From: Nostoc sp. C052
GTDB taxonomy: Bacteria; Cyanobacteriota; Cyanobacteriia; Cyanobacteriales; Nostocaceae
NCBI RefSeq assembly: GCF_013393905.1
Contig: NZ_CP040275.1
Span: 186,001 to 250,000, forward strand
Length of the DNA stretch: 64,000 nt
Direction of reading: 5' to 3'
The notes under the pieces were generated by a model. It did not search any database. It saw nothing but the letters and a program-made list of their open reading frames with translations, and was not told the DNA's origin. A program made the position numbers and the translations under genes. How positions within the stretch are numbered: the first letter of the stretch is position 1; every line of letters begins with the position of its first letter. Shown here piece after piece: positions 1 to 8,500 of the stretch.

Positions 1-450
1 AGCTCCACTTTCCGTTAGTTTTTTAGTCCTTAATCTTTCACTACGTATTAACAATTTTAATTGGTCAATCTGACAATTACTCTCTAGCTTGGACAGTTCT
101 TCTTGTCGGTGATAATCAGACGTAAAAGAACCTAAATGTATTGTTAAGTTTTCCCCTTCGGGAATTTCTTTTAGCCCCGCTTCTATCCCCTCAAAGATCG
201 GCAGCATTTGCGATGATTCTAAATTCGGATGAATCCCTAAACAATCAAAGCAGAATTTAATTTGAATATTTTCACCTTTTTTAAGAATTAATGCGCCTAC
301 GCCCTGCCTACCTCCTAAGTTGAGGTCGCAAATACCCGCTAAATGGATAATATCTTCAAAGGGAGTGAGCATTTTCACAACACTAATCTGCTCCTTTTCT
401 AATGCGACTTTACCTAATTTATCTTTAACTTTCTTAGAAGAATTTGGCAT
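1..450 (-). CDS. VirB4-like conjugation ATPase, N-terminal part (partial)
   Basis: An open frame starts at the ATG complementary to 448-450 and runs through the left edge in phase, so only the first 150 residues are present. The visible part is soluble, with a lysine-rich start (MPNSSKKVKDKLGK) followed by an alpha/beta-looking stretch and a charged helix. No Walker motif is visible; it would lie beyond the edge. The VirB4/TrbE assignment is an inference from order: two small membrane proteins resembling VirB2 and VirB3 precede it on the same strand. The reading frame is convincing, the family name only moderately so. Confidence 0.5.
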   Translation of the reverse strand, partial: MPNSSKKVKDKLGKVALEKEQISVVKMLTPFEDIIHLAGICDLNLGGRQGVGALILKKGENIQIKFCFDCLGIHPNLESSQMLPIFEGIEAGLKEIPEGENLTIHLGSFTSDYHRQEELSKLESNCQIDQLKLLIRSERLRTKKLTESGA

Positions 451-506
451 AACTTTACCAATCACTGAAATTTAATTATCTTCAAAATTGCGAATTGCGA
501 ATTGCG

Positions 507-815
507 TTAGCGGAGCGGGGCGTTAGCAAGAGTGCGAATTGGTTTATGTCTCATATATCCCCTACTAATTCGAGGGACGCTGACGAACTTACCGAAAAAG
601 TCTTTATTTGTAGAAATTGTCCACCATGTTGCCCATCCCCAAGCAATACTTAATCCTGTACCCAACCAACTTGTTTTCAGTAGATAATTAAAGATAAATA
701 CATTGACTACTGCTATTAATGTCCAGGCAAATATTTGATCGGCAGGGAATGGCCCTAGTCTTGGTCTTTCTCCTAAAATCCGATTTACTGTCCGAAAATC
801 ATGTTTATTTGACAT
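507..815 (-). CDS. Small membrane protein, VirB3-like
   Basis: This is a 102-residue protein with two close hydrophobic segments (about residues 28-46 and 50-66) and a basic C-terminal tail. Size, topology and position between a pilin-like gene and a long downstream gene match VirB3 of type IV secretion systems, an inner-membrane partner of the VirB4 ATPase. The last ten residues (IRTLANAPLR) are encoded by a dispersed cyanobacterial repeat (about 494-541) related to one at 62521-62587. The original C-terminus may therefore have been replaced. VirB3 is inferred from context, not from a catalytic motif. Confidence 0.5.
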   Translation of the reverse strand: MSNKHDFRTVNRILGERPRLGPFPADQIFAWTLIAVVNVFIFNYLLKTSWLGTGLSIAWGWATWWTISTNKDFFGKFVSVPRISRGYMRHKPIRTLANAPLR

Positions 816-898
816 ATTTACTGAATTTAATCAAGAGTTATCAGCTATTAATTCAAATACGTATTTATCAATAACTGATAACTTAAAAAGCTTTCTTA

Positions 899-1489
899 CT
901 AAACCTGAACAATCAAACCAGTAATTAAATCTCCAACAAAAACTGCCATAACTATGATTAATGGAGTTCTTGCTAGCGTCTGCCAGTCTTCATCATTCCG
1001 GGCAGATTGAATAATCCGAACTAGACTGATCCCAACATATAATAGGAATAAAGCTCTTAATACATTGAAAAAAAGCGCGATAACTGCTGCTGTTTGTCCA
1101 TTGCCGGCATTACCAAAAGTGGTGGTCATCCAAGTTTGAGCATTATTGAAGAACTGAGCATTAGCTGGAGCCGCCGCAAAATCAATTAGGCAAATTACTG
1201 CTAACAGCGCAAATAACACTGCATAGAGATTAATTCCATACTTACTTTGTAGTTTATCGAAGTTAGTAAATAATGCTTGTGACTGTTTCGGCAAGGCAAT
1301 CACGATGGCAGACGCAATCATAAATCCACCCATCAATATATTGTGGACGGACATCTCTGCTATCATCAACACACCAGTCACACCCATCAGTGTGAGTGTG
1401 CCTTTTTTCGCCCTGTCATTCTTCTCCTCAGCTAAAAGTGTTCCTGTTGCTGAAGCAGCAAAATCTGGGTATCCGTAGTCAGTACGCAT
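899..1489 (-). CDS. VirB2/TrbC-like pilin precursor
   Basis: This 196-residue membrane protein has an internal signal-peptidase-like site, PANA before QFF near residue 111, preceded by a hydrophobic segment (about 88-104). Cleavage there would release an 85-residue product with two transmembrane helices (about 133-158 and 176-194) around a short basic loop. That is the architecture of VirB2/TrbC conjugative pilins. The long N-terminal part (residues 1-105) with further hydrophobic segments is unusual for the family. It is the first gene of the visible minus-strand run; the region upstream of 1490 probably carries the promoter. Confidence 0.55.
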   Translation of the reverse strand: MRTDYGYPDFAASATGTLLAEEKNDRAKKGTLTLMGVTGVLMIAEMSVHNILMGGFMIASAIVIALPKQSQALFTNFDKLQSKYGINLYAVLFALLAVICLIDFAAAPANAQFFNNAQTWMTTTFGNAGNGQTAAVIALFFNVLRALFLLYVGISLVRIIQSARNDEDWQTLARTPLIIVMAVFVGDLITGLIVQV

Positions 1490-2207
1490 CTGCTTTCGTT
1501 CTCCTGAACGATGTCTTGAGGGATAGGCACATTCTTAAATAAGTCAACCCCAAAATCCACGTACCCTGGTACGGAAAAAAACAGAACTGTAGTACTGTAT
1601 AAACATTTCTAACAGCAATCATCTACGTAGATAAAAATCTCTTTCTTGTATTATCAGTCTTTGTGCTTGATATACTCACATCCTTAATCATTGATTAGTA
1701 TAAATATTTGTGCAAACTCTTCAGTAAGTATCAAATATGGGGGATTGACTATTGACTATTTTTATGATGTAAAACGTCAAAATTAGCTTTAATAAAGTTT
1801 GGGGGTTTAAGTTAAGAGCTTAATTAAAATCCCCGTTACAAAACTTACTTGCGACTGCGAAAAAGTCACTTGCGACTTGAGTTTAACTTTCCCTTCGATA
1901 CCTCACCATGTTTTGCATCATAACTAAAAACTGTTAAAACTTGATTGCATGTATAGAAGAAATATGTATAATACTTGCAGCTTGTACTTCAGCATTTGTT
2001 AGAAGTAGATATTTGGTCAAGCAAGGAAATTGGGAATTAATTTTCAGTCAGGAGTCAGAATTCAGGAGTCAGGAGCCAGAATGTTGCAGAAGAGTGAATT
2101 CTTTTCAATCAATAGAAGAGTTATACCCTCATTGCTTTTAAATTCTGGCTTCTGACTTCTGGGTGCTGAATTCTTACAATTTTCACGCATCATTTGTTGG
2201 AGTATTT
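1490..2207. other. Intergenic region upstream of the pilin-like gene
   Basis: No convincing gene is seen. A small palindrome (CGTACC-CT-GGTACG, 1560-1573) lies about 70 bases upstream of the pilin-like start and could be an operator. Around 1796-1850 there is a degenerate copy of the repeat with gggggtttaag and aatccccgttacaaaac seen again near 62450-62520. Confidence 0.5.
2044..2180. repeat. Degenerate copy of the gaattcaggagtcagg inverted-repeat family
   Basis: Sequences of the type tcaggagtcagaattcagg on the left and ttctggcttctgacttctg on the right face each other across about 90 bases. Two full-length relatives are at 35616-35832 and 39910-40170. A 66-codon frame across this copy is repeat-encoded and is not called a gene. 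Confidence 0.7.
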
Positions 2208-2885
2208 ATGAATAAAAGAAAAATATTTGCAGCACTTGTTTCAATAGGTGTAGGACTATACTTAGGAGCTTGCCAGTCTAATGCGGACAAGGTTGCTCAG
2301 GCAGAGAATGACTTAAAACAGGCTTATGCGGCGGCAAGTGATGATGAGCAAAGCCAAAAAGATAAGGAAGTACAGGAGCAAATAAGGCAATATGTAGAAG
2401 AGACACCTAACTTATATAGAATAACTTGGAAGGTATGCGGAGACGGGAACGCTCCGTACAAAAACGGAACAAGGTGCAACGAAACCAAAATCCCTCCAAC
2501 TAAGGGATATTTCCAGCCTGTCTATGTGTGGGGAGCGAATGGAGTCCAATTTGTTAACAAACAGGACTTTGTAAGAAATTTTTGGACTACAGGATTATTC
2601 GTCAAATCAAGAGGGTGCTTAAATTTAGGGAAGCCGCGAGAAGAAGGCTTGTACAATGTGAAAAATTTCATGCTCAAGAAAACAGGCACTACTCCTACGC
2701 CAGAGAATGTAAAAGTTGAAGTTTTGTTAAAAGAAGAGAAGCAAAAGGTAGTGCAACAGGCTTTTAAGGATGCAGAAGTAGAAAATTATGCGCTGAAAAA
2801 TTTCGGTGTGTCAGCAACCACAGGATTAATACCCACTGGGAAAACTTGCTTAACAGTAGACGAATGGAAGAAAACGCAATCGTAG
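2208..2885 (+). CDS. Predicted lipoprotein, function unknown
   Basis: The chosen ATG at 2208 has a GGAG about five bases upstream and gives a 225-residue protein with a lipoprotein signal peptide. A basic start (MNKRK), a hydrophobic core and a lipobox LGAC predict lipid attachment at Cys22. A longer GTG start at 2163 would add 15 residues in front of the signal and is less likely. The mature protein begins with a charged, coiled-coil-like stretch (about residues 25-65). A region with conserved-looking aromatics and several cysteines follows. I do not recognise the family. It may be an envelope protein tied to the type IV secretion genes upstream on the opposite strand, but nothing proves this. 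Confidence 0.75.
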   Translation: MNKRKIFAALVSIGVGLYLGACQSNADKVAQAENDLKQAYAAASDDEQSQKDKEVQEQIRQYVEETPNLYRITWKVCGDGNAPYKNGTRCNETKIPPTKGYFQPVYVWGANGVQFVNKQDFVRNFWTTGLFVKSRGCLNLGKPREEGLYNVKNFMLKKTGTTPTPENVKVEVLLKEEKQKVVQQAFKDAEVENYALKNFGVSATTGLIPTGKTCLTVDEWKKTQS

Positions 2886-2897
2886 TAAAAATCAGGC

Positions 2898-3060
2898 ACT
2901 AGTAGTCTGCCAAGGTAACGCAAGCGTGGTGGCAAGCAGAGAGGCAGAGGTGCGGAGGGGCAAGGGGGAAAGAACTTGTACAAATCTCTCCTCTGCTCCC
3001 CTGCTCCCTTGCTCCTCTGCCGACCTCCACCCAGCAATTTTGGGTTGGCGAACTACTAGT
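2898..3060. repeat. MITE-like element, family R1 (copy A)
   Basis: The ends are near-perfect inverted repeats: ACTAGTAGTCTGCCAA at 2898-2913 and TTGGCGAACTACTAGT at 3045-3060, with two mismatches. The interior is a purine-rich to pyrimidine-rich hairpin of the gaggcagagg / cctctgc type. Related copies are at 45598-45720 and 61626-61725; the right ends share agcaattttgggttgg or close variants. Confidence 0.8.
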
Positions 3061-3240
3061 TGTTAGAGAGATCACAGTTCAACCTCCGCAATTACTTCCC
3101 ATTCCAGCACCACCAGCCACAGATATCTAAATAGTCCAGCGCAGCGATCGCTTCCCATTGCAGCACCACCAGCCAAATCGGTTTGGGGTCAGAGGGGAAT
3201 GGCACGCTTGTTAAGCTGAAAGGTAAGCAGCATAGGGATT

Positions 3241-3340
3241 GCAGAGGAGCAGGGGAGCAAGGGGGCAGAGGGGAATTTCTAAATATCTGAACGCAATGCC
3301 TAAAATTTCTTCTTTCTCCCCTGCTCCTCCGCTCCTCTGC
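3241..3340. repeat. Hairpin repeat, family R4
   Basis: Perfect 10-bp terminal inverted repeats, GCAGAGGAGC and GCTCCTCTGC, enclose a G-rich left arm and a C-rich right arm. This gives a long imperfect hairpin. The same design is found at 5729-5845 inside the replication gene and, degenerate, near 27815-27945. Confidence 0.75.
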
Positions 3341-3617
3341 ACAAGAGCTGCCTCAACGATTTTCCCTTTTCAAGCGTGCCATTCGGGTCAGAGGGAACAG
3401 TGAAACCCAAAATTTTTGATGTGAGCAGCGCAGTCAACAGCGATCGCCGTTTCTAAGTTAGTTCAGCCAGTAAATAGTTTTGCTCACGCACATCAGTTAT
3501 TTAGCAAAGTTTTGTAGTTTTTTATACTTAAGTTTTGCAGTCATTAATTACTTCATGCTTATACTAAGGGATGGCGTAACCGCAAGAGCGTAGCTGATCG
3601 CTCTATGAAAATCGCAA

Positions 3618-3640
3618 TTTGCCGACCATTGGTCGGCAAA
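3618..3640. repeat. 23-bp palindrome (11-bp arms), copy 1
   Basis: The arm TTTGCCGACCA is followed by one central T and its exact reverse complement. The same 23-mer occurs at 25450-25472 inside the DNA-binding gene at 25079. Here it is intergenic and could act as a protein-binding site. Confidence 0.75.
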
Positions 3641-3857
3641 AACTTAATTATGATTCTGAAAAACTAATCCTTTATATGAGCCAAGATCGAGGGTGTTAAA
3701 AGGAGCGGGAATTTGCAGAACACTATGCCATACGATGTCTGTACCTTCCCTTATGCCCTCTGTATTACTGTATTTTTGTAATCTAAAACACCTTGTATTA
3801 CGCAATTATTATTACTGTAGGCAGCGCTATGCAGTAAAACTTTCTGCATTATACTCA

Positions 3858-3909
3858 TCTAGGTAAATAGGCTAAATGAACCTAACATAAGCTTATTCGT
3901 TTACCTAGA
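3858..3909. repeat. Inverted repeat TCTAGGTAAA / TTTACCTAGA
   Basis: Perfect 10-bp arms (3858-3867 and 3900-3909) are separated by 32 bases. No gene is associated. It could be the ends of a very small element or a recombination site for the nearby tyrosine recombinase; this is speculative. Confidence 0.55.
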
Positions 3910-4363
3910 CAAGTATCATGATACAGCACGGGGATTTCGTTCGATGTTAAAGTTGTATTTTTAACTGTATAATTTACGACCTCATAAACTAACTCGCAAT
4001 CAGCTAAAGTCCCTTCGGCCATCAGGGAGCATCTTGGCGTTCACCCTGAAAATTGATTCAGGACAAGTTCGGAATCAATTGCAGAACAGTTTGAGTTTTT
4101 GGCACGCAAGTTTTACCCATTTCTTGAAGAATTTTTTATAGAGGAATCAAACCACTCTCAAAAAATAAACTAAAAATGACTCTATAGTTTTATGGCGTGA
4201 TAGCGATTAAATAGCGGGCTATTCGGATAAGGCTTCATTTGGCACTGAAGCAGGGGGAAATTTTGTACAAGTTTCTTAAAATAAGCACCTTTGCCCGTTT
4301 TCTTTAACCCAAACCTACACCTGTAATATTTGTGTAGTTAACTTTTAGGAGTATGCTCTTTAA

Positions 4364-4594
4364 CCTGTTGCATTACTTATTAACTATAAAGTCATTTTCA
4401 GTTTATTTTTTCACCGATTTTTAGGGGGAACCACAAAAAAAGATACCAGCCTTGTTCTTAATTGCTCGTTGTGTGGCGTGGATCTGGATCGTACTACTCT
4501 TTCAGGTGAAAGCTGCGGCGATTGCACGGAGCGCAACAGCAAAGCAGATCGCAAGTGGCGTGTCGATGGCTTGTTGCAATTGCAGTACAGTTAG
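4364..4594 (+). pseudogene. Zinc-ribbon small protein, remnant without a start codon
   Basis: The frame ending with the TAG at 4592-4594 encodes a protein-like stretch with two CxxC pairs (CSLC at about 4464 and CGDC at about 4509) followed by basic residues and DGLLQLQYS. This looks like a compact zinc ribbon. The frame is open back to the stop at 4361-4363 but contains no ATG or GTG at a useful place. It is either a remnant or starts in a way I cannot see. It lies 83 bases upstream of the recombinase on the same strand and may once have been cotranscribed with it. The competing frame from 4452 has no protein character. Confidence 0.35.
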
Positions 4595-4677
4595 TTCCAC
4601 ACTTTTTTTTACCGAAATAAATCCTGAGACGGGAGCATCGGCGATAATGATTAACTATCGCGGAGTGTGCATCTAAG

Positions 4678-5328
4678 GTGAAAATTGACCGTCACGGGAA
4701 GGCAAAAGTCCTAACGCCGGAAGAAATCGGGCGTTTGTTTACTTCGGGGTTAACCACAGTCCGGGATAGAACACTTGGTGCAGTGATGCTGTACACTGCC
4801 TGTCGTGTCTCCGAATGCGTCACCCTCAAAATTCAGGATGTTTATGACAGCAGAAGCAAAGTCAGACCAGAGCTGAATATTCGCAAAGGCAGCACGAAGG
4901 GAAAGCTGTCCACTCGTACAATTCCTGTGCTGGATGAACTGCGGCATCACCTGGAATTGTATAAACCCAAAGTTTCTCGTGATAGTTATCTCTTTCCTGG
5001 ACGCTGGGGCCGTGGTCATTTGCATGAGGATTATGCGGCACTGATTTTTCGGAGAGGGTGCAAACTAGTAGACATTGAAGGCGCAAGTACTCACAGCTGC
5101 CGGAGAACTGCACTGACGCTGATGAGCAATGCGCGAATTCCACTGAGAGTAATTCAGCAAATCAGCGGACATCGAAGCTTGGAGCAACTGCAAGAGTATC
5201 TTGACGTGGAAGCGTCGCAAGTTCGGGGTGCGATCGCGGCATTGTCAATGCTGACACCGCCATCAGTTAGCAGCAATAAAAATGACTTGGTAGATGAGAA
5301 TCATACAGAGTTATTCACAGAGTTCTAG
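4678..5328 (+). CDS. Tyrosine recombinase / integrase
   Basis: This is a 216-residue, catalytic-domain-only site-specific recombinase. The tetrad is visible and complete: Arg43 in ACRVSE, His139 and Arg142 in THSCRR, His165 in GHRS, and nucleophile Tyr174 in EYLDV. A lysine in the KGSTKGK turn (about 70-76) fits the beta-hairpin lysine. The N-terminal arm- and core-binding domains of long phage integrases are absent, as in other short cyanobacterial plasmid recombinases. The GTG at 4678 is the only start downstream of an in-frame stop and has a weak ribosome site. Likely roles are multimer resolution of a replicon or mobility of a small cassette. The substrate site is unknown. Confidence 0.88.
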   Translation: MKIDRHGKAKVLTPEEIGRLFTSGLTTVRDRTLGAVMLYTACRVSECVTLKIQDVYDSRSKVRPELNIRKGSTKGKLSTRTIPVLDELRHHLELYKPKVSRDSYLFPGRWGRGHLHEDYAALIFRRGCKLVDIEGASTHSCRRTALTLMSNARIPLRVIQQISGHRSLEQLQEYLDVEASQVRGAIAALSMLTPPSVSSNKNDLVDENHTELFTEF

Positions 5329-5365
5329 ATCGGAAAATGTACGAAAGACGATCTAGACAGGAGTT

Positions 5366-5497
5366 ATGCCAGATAAAGACTATAAGGATTTTCCCAAAAA
5401 GTCATTGACAATTCCATCGGCAACACCTCAAGCGATAGCCAATGATAAAAATGAGGCACAGATTGCTCTTTATTTACGTAACTCAGTCGCGGCGTAG
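5366..5497 (+). CDS. Possible 43-residue small protein after the recombinase
   Basis: The ATG at 5366 is preceded by AGGAG at good spacing (acaggagttatg). The product is hydrophilic, starting MPDKDYKDFPKKS, with a short amphipathic stretch near the C-terminus (EAQIALYLRNSV). It follows the recombinase by 37 bases on the same strand and ends three bases before the convergent replication gene. I do not recognise it. The good ribosome site and operon-like position are the only support. Confidence 0.4.
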   Translation: MPDKDYKDFPKKSLTIPSATPQAIANDKNEAQIALYLRNSVAA

Positions 5498-5500
5498 GCT

Positions 5501-8500
5501 TTATCCCTCCATCGGCAACACCTCTTCATTCAGCAAGGCATAAAATTCCGGGACTTGATCCTCGACAAGTCGCAGTTCATCAGGAGCGATCGCCTCAAGT
5601 TCCAGTACCGTCTCCCAGCGCAAATCCTCAACCCATCGCTTGAGAATGCCTTTAATTGCGTCTACTCCACGAGAAATACCAGAGCGAAGTATTTCTACGC
5701 AGTGGAGTAGCGTAACGCGATCAGTGAAGAGAGCAGAGGGGCAGGGGGGCAGGGGGGCAGAGGGGAAAGAACTTGTACAAATTTCTTCTTTGTTTCTCAA
5801 CTCCTCAACTCCTCTGCTCCTCTGCTCCTCCGCTCCCCTGCTCTCATCTGTAGTATCCTCCCCCTGGCAATGGGAGTTCCCTATAGCATTAGGGGGGGGT
5901 GTGGATACGGCCTGCTGATTGGGGTTTACACTATACGCAGCAGGGGTTTGAGCAGCGTAATAGGTTCGATTTTCTTTTTGATTACGCTTTTCCACGCGAT
6001 GAGCAATCACCTGGAGAGCAAATTCTAATTCCTCTTTAGATAAAGAGAAAAGTTTCACCTGTTGACCCCGTTTACCTTGCTTGCGGAAAGTCAGCTTTAG
6101 CCCCAGCTGTTCTATAAGAGTGCCTAGCAACCAAATAGGTTTACAGTCCAGGGGAATAGTAAACCCAAGAATTGCTTTGACGTGAGCAGCACAATGTATA
6201 GCGATCTCCGTCATCTTGAGCAAAGTGGGGTCATCGGCGGTAACTTCATCACCCTTCATTAAAGAAGTGAGAATTTGATGCAGTCCCAGGTTAAATCTAG
6301 CCAGCCAGCGTGCGGAATAATTGCCCCAGTCGATGCACAAAGGTAGATTGTCGCGTTCGGTGCGGTCTTTTTGGGTGACAATTGTTGGTGGGGTAGGATA
6401 AGTTTGCCCAGTTTTGGGGTCAGTAAACGATTCTTCGGGCGGGGCTAAAATGGCCTCAAGTCCAGCAATTGCTCTAATTAATCGACCACCTTTATCCATT
6501 TCTACGAGTGATTCGGTTACTTCGATGCCGTAAGAATCAGAAATGCGGAACTTTTCACATTCAAAAATTTCATTAGGGTCAAGGTAATCTTTGCTCTGAC
6601 GGGCACGGTACTCGCTCAAAGTAATATTCTTGGCCTTGGCAACAGCCGAATTGTGGGCACGATCCAAAGCTTGTGCTGCTGCTTTTAGACTTTCAAGAGA
6701 TTGAGGATCTGAATCACTGCCCACATATATAAAGGTATTGCCCATTTCGGTGAGGAGCGATCGCAAGTCATCACGCAGATTATTTAGAGAATAGTGGCGG
6801 TTAGCCATAATTTGGCAGTAAGCCTCAAGCGCCCAATCTTTCTCTGCGCCCCGCTTACCCGTTTCTCTGTCAATCCGCAACAGAAAAGCGGTCATTTCAT
6901 TGGTTTGGAGCAAGCGCTCTTTAATCTTGGAGGCGTTTGTATCCTTGTAACCAAAGGGAGGACGCGGGGCCACCCAAATATGAAACGGGACTTTTGGACG
7001 ATAACGGTACAATTGTTGGGCGCATTCAGTAGCAGTTTGGGAAACGCCGTGAAACACACCAAACACTAAATCAAAATGATACTGGGAAATATCGACACCA
7101 GTACCGAGACTGGGAGAGGTGAACAAGGCATCAAAGTTTTTGACGGCGTTGGTGATATCTTTGATGAAAGCAACATTTTCATCACTGCCAGAATTATCGG
7201 AATGAACCGACCAGATACGCCATGAAGCCCTACGGACTGGGCAAGGGGTAAGGGGTAAGGGGGAAAGGGAGGAGGAATCTGTTAATTCTTCCTTTACCCC
7301 TTCCCCTTTACCACGCACCCCTTCTCCTGCCTTTTCGTATTTGATAGTAAAGGATTTGTCGAGTTTTTTGATGAAACGCTTACTGTCGCTGGCAACCATA
7401 ACTTTTTCTCCAAGCATCAGCGCTGCCGAGATTTGGGCGACTATGGCGCTCTCATTATCCCCCTCGTACCAATAAATTGTGCGTGAACCGTTTCGCCACT
7501 CGTTTTTGATAATGTACGGAACTTCCTCTTTTGGTCGCATTGCAAGAAAGAAGTTTACCGTTAAATCATCCATGTGTGCATCAGCGATGACGACCAGTGG
7601 CGCATTGTATACTATATATTCCAGTACCTCCAAAATGGCGGCGCGATGTTGTTTGCAAGTATTACTGTGCAGCAGGTGGGTAAGGTATTGGCAGGCTTCA
7701 TCTATAAATATGCAACCGTAGGTGAGAGACTGGGTATTGAGTTTATGCAAGCTGTCAATAGTAATACTAAGGGCTTGGGCCTGGGCTAAACCTGTGTAAC
7801 CCAAGTCGGAATACATCGCCGTTCGCAAACGTTCGGCAAGATTTTTCAACAAGTTAACCCGATGTCCATTGTTGAGGAACCGCGCGTCGGGGTTTTGGTC
7901 ACGCCACCAGCGCATAAGTTCAGTTTTGCCAGTACCCATGTCGCTCCAGAGTACAACTAGTCCTGATTTTGGGAAATTGAAAGTAGGAGATTTCTTCGAT
8001 TTGGATGAATCAACTCCGCCAGAATCCGTAGACTCCTTCTTTCTTTGATGTCCTTTTATAGATGGCGTGAAAAGTTGTTCCTTTTCAAGCTCATAAAGCT
8101 CAGGCACTCTCAAGCATTTTTCTTCAAGTTCAGGAATGCACAAAGCCTCAGAGAGATACTTGATATTAATAGTGACATCCGGTTTGTATTTGCTAAGTCC
8201 CCATTTCTTAGCCCGATACGAGCGCTGGTAATCGGCAAGTGATTTGGCATCATCTATAATTGCAGTTAGCAGGGCATTGGCATCAACACCTCGACCAACT
8301 ACAAAATCATCAACGCCTTTTTCTGGCCCCGGCAGTAATGCAACTTCACATTCACAACCAGCAGCTAAGATTGCTTTTGCAGTGCGAACAGTGGCTTGAA
8401 ACACCGACCACCTAGTTTTAGAAGAGGTTTCGTAGTCAAAAAGAATTATGAACTTGCGCCCCGCCTGAGCCATTGGTACTAAGTCAGGATGCAACCGTTC

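Larger units (their letters stand above)
3061..4363. other. Repeat-rich non-coding region
   Basis: No supported gene. Besides the separately listed elements, a GC-poor stretch at about 4095-4170 can be read as a protein-like fragment but has no start codon after its upstream stop. It may be a relic. aatggcacgcttgttaa-type sequence near 3198 recurs in inverted or degenerate form at 3370 and 30985. Confidence 0.5.

Noticed and set aside
1941..2141. 66-codon plus-strand frame
   Set aside because: Its second half is repeat sequence of family R3 and it has no ribosome site or recognisable protein character.
2786..3037. 83-codon minus-strand frame
   Set aside because: Encoded by the C-rich arm of repeat R1 and the antisense of the lipoprotein end.
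4452..4676. 74-codon frame before the recombinase
   Set aside because: The competing frame has zinc-ribbon CxxC pairs and better protein character; this one has none.
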